DNA from: an uncultured Spirochaetales bacterium
Lineage (GTDB): Bacteria; Spirochaetota; Spirochaetia; Sphaerochaetales; Sphaerochaetaceae
Direction of reading: 5' to 3'
NCBI GenBank assembly: GCA_949297785.1
Contig: CASFTW010000002.1
Span: forward strand, 1-64,000
DNA length: 64,000 nucleotides
Shown: positions 61,620-64,000 of the stretch, one piece after another
Numbering within the stretch: position 1 is the first letter of the stretch
How the letters are laid out: each line of letters opens with the position of its first letter
The notes under the pieces: model-generated
Told to the model about the DNA's origin: nothing
Database searches by the model: none
The model's input: only the letters and a program-made list of their open reading frames with translations
Program-made: the position numbers and the translations under genes

Positions 61620-63332
61620 TTATTTTGCGACTGTGTTTCGCTTTATTTTCTTCGTTGTCGTCATATCCATGGGCTTGTCGAGGATTGTGATCTTCTCAAT
61701 CTTCTTGTAGCCTACAAGAGAACGGTTGACCTGCGTGACAGTCTCTTCGATATCTTTTCTGATATCGTCACTGCTCATGTTCTTTTCTTTGTAATAATCG
61801 GCATTGGGATATATGACAGCCTCGATTGCCTCACAGGGGACATCCTTTTTCTGCTGATAGCCGCGGACAAGAATCTGTTCGACATTCTCGAAAGTCTGGA
61901 AGGCATCTTCGATCTCTTCAGGATAAACATTCTTTCCGCCTTCAGTTACGATGATGTTCTTGGCTCTTCCCTTGAGGATGAAGTATCCGTCCTTGTCTTT
62001 GATTGCAAGATCTCCTGTCTTGAGGTATCCGTTTTCATCAAAGAGTGCCTTTGTGTTTTCCTCATCCTTGTAGTAGCCGGCAGTCACATTAGGTCCTTTG
62101 ACCCTGATCTCGCCGATTCCTTCCTCATTCTGCTCCGCAATGATGATATCCATCATCGGAAGGGCGACGCCGATTGACTCCACCTTGAATTTTTTCACCG
62201 GATTGAGTGTGAGAACAGGTGCGGTTTCAGTCAGGCCGTAACCCTGGAGGAAGTCCAGGCCCATCTGCTGGTACTGTTTGAACACATCAGGTGAAAGGGG
62301 ACCTGCACCGCAGATAAGGAATTTGTTATTGTCCATTCCGATTGCAGAGAGGATTTTCTTGTTGAAAAATCCTTTCAATGGGACAATGCCGAAGTTTTTC
62401 TTGAACCACCCGTTTACTGTCATGGCTGCCCTTACCACTGCATATGTCAGCTTGCCTTTTGCCTTCACCTGCTTCATGATGCCTGACAGAAGCTTGTTGT
62501 AAAGAAGCGGAATGCCCATGAATATGGTCACATGCCCCTGCTTCATGTCATTTACCATGCGTGAGACGATGATACCGTGGCCGAATACGCATTCAGCGCC
62601 GAACTTCACGGTCTCAAGCAGGACTGTTGTACAGGAATAGGAGTGGTGAAGGGGAAGGAGTGCGTAAAGAACGTCATTCTCTGTGACATCCATGTTCGCA
62701 GCAGCCGCCCACACATCGGACACGATGTTCTTGTTGCTCATCATGGCGCCTTTCTCGTTTCCCGTGGTGCCGGAAGTGAAGAGAATGGCTGCAAGTGCCT
62801 CGCAATCAGTTGATGCACAGGGATAGACTTTGCTGCTCTCGGCTTCAAGCACGTTTTCCGTTCCTTCGATGTGGCCTTTAAGAGTCATCATTCCCTTGAT
62901 TCCCTTGAACCATTCATTGTCTGCCGGAATTTTTGTTATGACATCGAAGTCCGCGATTATATAGACGGCATCGGCGAACTGTGCAAGAGCGCAGACCCTT
63001 TCGGTCTTGAGCTGGTTGTCAATCGGAACCACTACGGCGCCGATATAGTTCACGGCAAGGTAGGACATGCCCCACTGCACGGAGTTCTTACCGTTGATGA
63101 CGACTTTATCGCCAGGTTTAACTCCGGCTTCTATGAGTTTTGCCGCGATTGCCTTGATGTGCTTGTCTACATCTGAATATGTATATGTCTTCCTGTTCGG
63201 CTCGAATACCGTGAAGCACGGCCTTGAAGGAAAACGGGAAAGAGAGATGGCGAACATCTGATAGATTGTCGGCCATTCCCCCTCGAAATACCTGCCTCTG
63301 TAAGCATTGAGTTCACTCTGAATGTCAGTCAT
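61620..63332 (-). CDS. AMP-forming long-chain acyl-CoA ligase-like protein
   Basis: The protein has 570 residues. ANL superfamily motifs: ILFTSGTTGNEKGAMMSNKN (phosphate loop), GYGLTETAPVL, and GYLKTGDLAIKDKDGYFILKGRAKNII. The substrate, a fatty or aryl acid, cannot be told. GAGGG precedes the ATG, and a canonical TTGACA…CATATT promoter lies upstream. A single-gene unit. Confidence 0.85.
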   Translation of the reverse strand: MTDIQSELNAYRGRYFEGEWPTIYQMFAISLSRFPSRPCFTVFEPNRKTYTYSDVDKHIKAIAAKLIEAGVKPGDKVVINGKNSVQWGMSYLAVNYIGAVVVPIDNQLKTERVCALAQFADAVYIIADFDVITKIPADNEWFKGIKGMMTLKGHIEGTENVLEAESSKVYPCASTDCEALAAILFTSGTTGNEKGAMMSNKNIVSDVWAAAANMDVTENDVLYALLPLHHSYSCTTVLLETVKFGAECVFGHGIIVSRMVNDMKQGHVTIFMGIPLLYNKLLSGIMKQVKAKGKLTYAVVRAAMTVNGWFKKNFGIVPLKGFFNKKILSAIGMDNNKFLICGAGPLSPDVFKQYQQMGLDFLQGYGLTETAPVLTLNPVKKFKVESIGVALPMMDIIIAEQNEEGIGEIRVKGPNVTAGYYKDEENTKALFDENGYLKTGDLAIKDKDGYFILKGRAKNIIVTEGGKNVYPEEIEDAFQTFENVEQILVRGYQQKKDVPCEAIEAVIYPNADYYKEKNMSSDDIRKDIEETVTQVNRSLVGYKKIEKITILDKPMDMTTTKKIKRNTVAK

Positions 63333-63381
63333 AAATGATAAACCCTCGAAATAATAGTTAGCATATTATTGCTATGGGCTT

Positions 63382-63410
63382 AATATGACAAAATAGACAT
63401 GTTTTGTCAA
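63382..63410 (-). promoter_or_regulatory. Promoter of the acyl-CoA ligase gene
   Basis: Reading leftwards, TTGACA (63410-63405), 17 bases, CATATT (63387-63382). The gene's ATG is at 63332, so this transcript has a leader with ribosome-binding site, unlike the leaderless genes here. Confidence 0.65.
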
Positions 63411-63528
63411 TAAAAAGTCTATTTATTATTCAATAAGGAATTAAAGAATGGCTAAAAATTACTAGTCATCAAATTTTTTTTGAAATTGTGTCCATTTATG
63501 ATATATTCAGATCAGTGAGGTTAATTAT

Positions 63529-64000
63529 ATGATTCATGAATCACTTCTTTCTCTGATCGGACACACTCCGCATGTCAGGATAAACAGGATAGATACGAAA
63601 AATGCCGTGATATACGCAAAATGCGAACGCTTCAATCCTCTCGGTTCAAGCAAGGACAGAGCTGCTTTGTACATGATCGAGATGGCGGAGGAGAGAGGTG
63701 TGCTGAAAAAAGGATCCGTGATAATAGAACCGACAAGCGGCAATACAGGCATAGCTCTTTCCTATATTGCTGCGATAAAGGGATATGAATGCATAATCGT
63801 CATGCCCGACACCATGAGCGCGGAGAGGGTTCGCATGATCAAGGCACTTGGAAGCCGGATCGTACTCAGTGACGGAAAGCTCGGCATGAAAGGGGCGATA
63901 GCAAAGGCAGAAGAGCTTGCTTCAACAACAGAAGGGGCTTTCATGCCGATGCAGTTCGAAAACAGTGACAATGCGCTTGCACATTACAGGACGACTGCAG
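63529..64000 (+). CDS. cysK: Cysteine synthase, N-terminal part
   Basis: 157 residues before the window edge. Start ATG 63529 with GTGAGG upstream. The PLP-binding Lys lies in CERFNPLGSSKDRAAL, and the phosphate loop is EPTSGNTGIALSYIAAIKGY. It is a β-replacement PLP enzyme making cysteine from O-acetylserine and sulfide. CysM or cystathionine β-synthase cannot be excluded without the C-terminus. Confidence 0.85.
   Translation, partial: MIHESLLSLIGHTPHVRINRIDTKNAVIYAKCERFNPLGSSKDRAALYMIEMAEERGVLKKGSVIIEPTSGNTGIALSYIAAIKGYECIIVMPDTMSAERVRMIKALGSRIVLSDGKLGMKGAIAKAEELASTTEGAFMPMQFENSDNALAHYRTTA

Noticed and set aside
1-64000. tRNA or rRNA genes as island attachment sites
   Set aside because: I looked for cloverleaf-like sequences near the island edges and saw none, but a covariance search would be needed to exclude them.

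Overview
The window looks like part of a moderate-GC bacterial chromosome, most likely a spirochaete of the Sphaerochaetales type. Lineage is an inference: it rests on the solute-binding protein leader (…FANGAQE), the amino-acid style of the housekeeping proteins and an ADP-dependent sugar kinase. No rRNA or tRNA gene was found to confirm it.

Left part, about 1-28.6 kb: an AT-rich accessory island of defence-like cassettes and broken mobile elements. An IS21-type element (1-1420) interrupts an acyltransferase gene. Then follow a NERD-like helicase + DUF2290 pair, an ISL3 transposase fragment, a KAP P-loop NTPase, an IS4/IS1634-type fragment, a 975-residue YobI-like membrane P-loop NTPase, a four-helix membrane protein, a decayed KAP gene and a three-gene cassette (GHKL ATPase, STAS-like DUF4325, membrane-anchored protein). 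Next is a complete His-Xaa-Ser (Hxs) radical-SAM peptide-modification cluster (17.2-23.2 kb) carrying an embedded prepilin-peptidase-like protein and a MORN-repeat lipoprotein. It is flanked on both sides by a roughly 220-bp direct repeat, each copy encoding a 28-29 residue hydrophobic peptide. After it come a zinc-ribbon + AbiH pair, a lone XRE regulator and a DprA-like + phosphoribosyltransferase-like pair.

Middle part, about 28.7-40.1 kb: a sugar module (ROK regulator, binding protein and two permeases, divergent from an ADP-dependent sugar kinase and a class II aldolase). It is followed by a Phd/YefM-ParE toxin-antitoxin pair, a decayed orphan type I-E-like CRISPR (two repeats plus a third truncated one, 61-bp period, no cas genes), a Fic-fold protein lacking the usual catalytic His, and an AlbA_2/HATPase regulator next to a 20-bp perfect inverted repeat.

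Right part, about 40.2-64 kb: denser, higher-GC core genes. These are selenium/molybdenum-cofactor genes (yqeC and an XdhC-YqeB fusion), proA-proB, a glycosyltransferase-like protein, a cell-wall amidase, a PdxA-family dehydrogenase, lipoproteins, a PHP phosphatase, gltX-glyS-tyrS, a thioredoxin + CcdA pair, the mtaD-mtnA methylthioadenosine salvage pair, an acyl-CoA ligase and the start of a cysteine synthase. A RloA/RloB-like ATPase-TOPRIM defence pair sits inside this core stretch.

A recurring feature across both parts is genes with no Shine-Dalgarno and a -10-like hexamer 6-8 nt before the ATG, as expected for leaderless transcripts. The strongest leads for new biology are the Hxs cluster with its flanking tiny-peptide repeats, the GHKL/STAS/membrane triad, and the DprA-phosphoribosyltransferase pair with its leaderless promoter.
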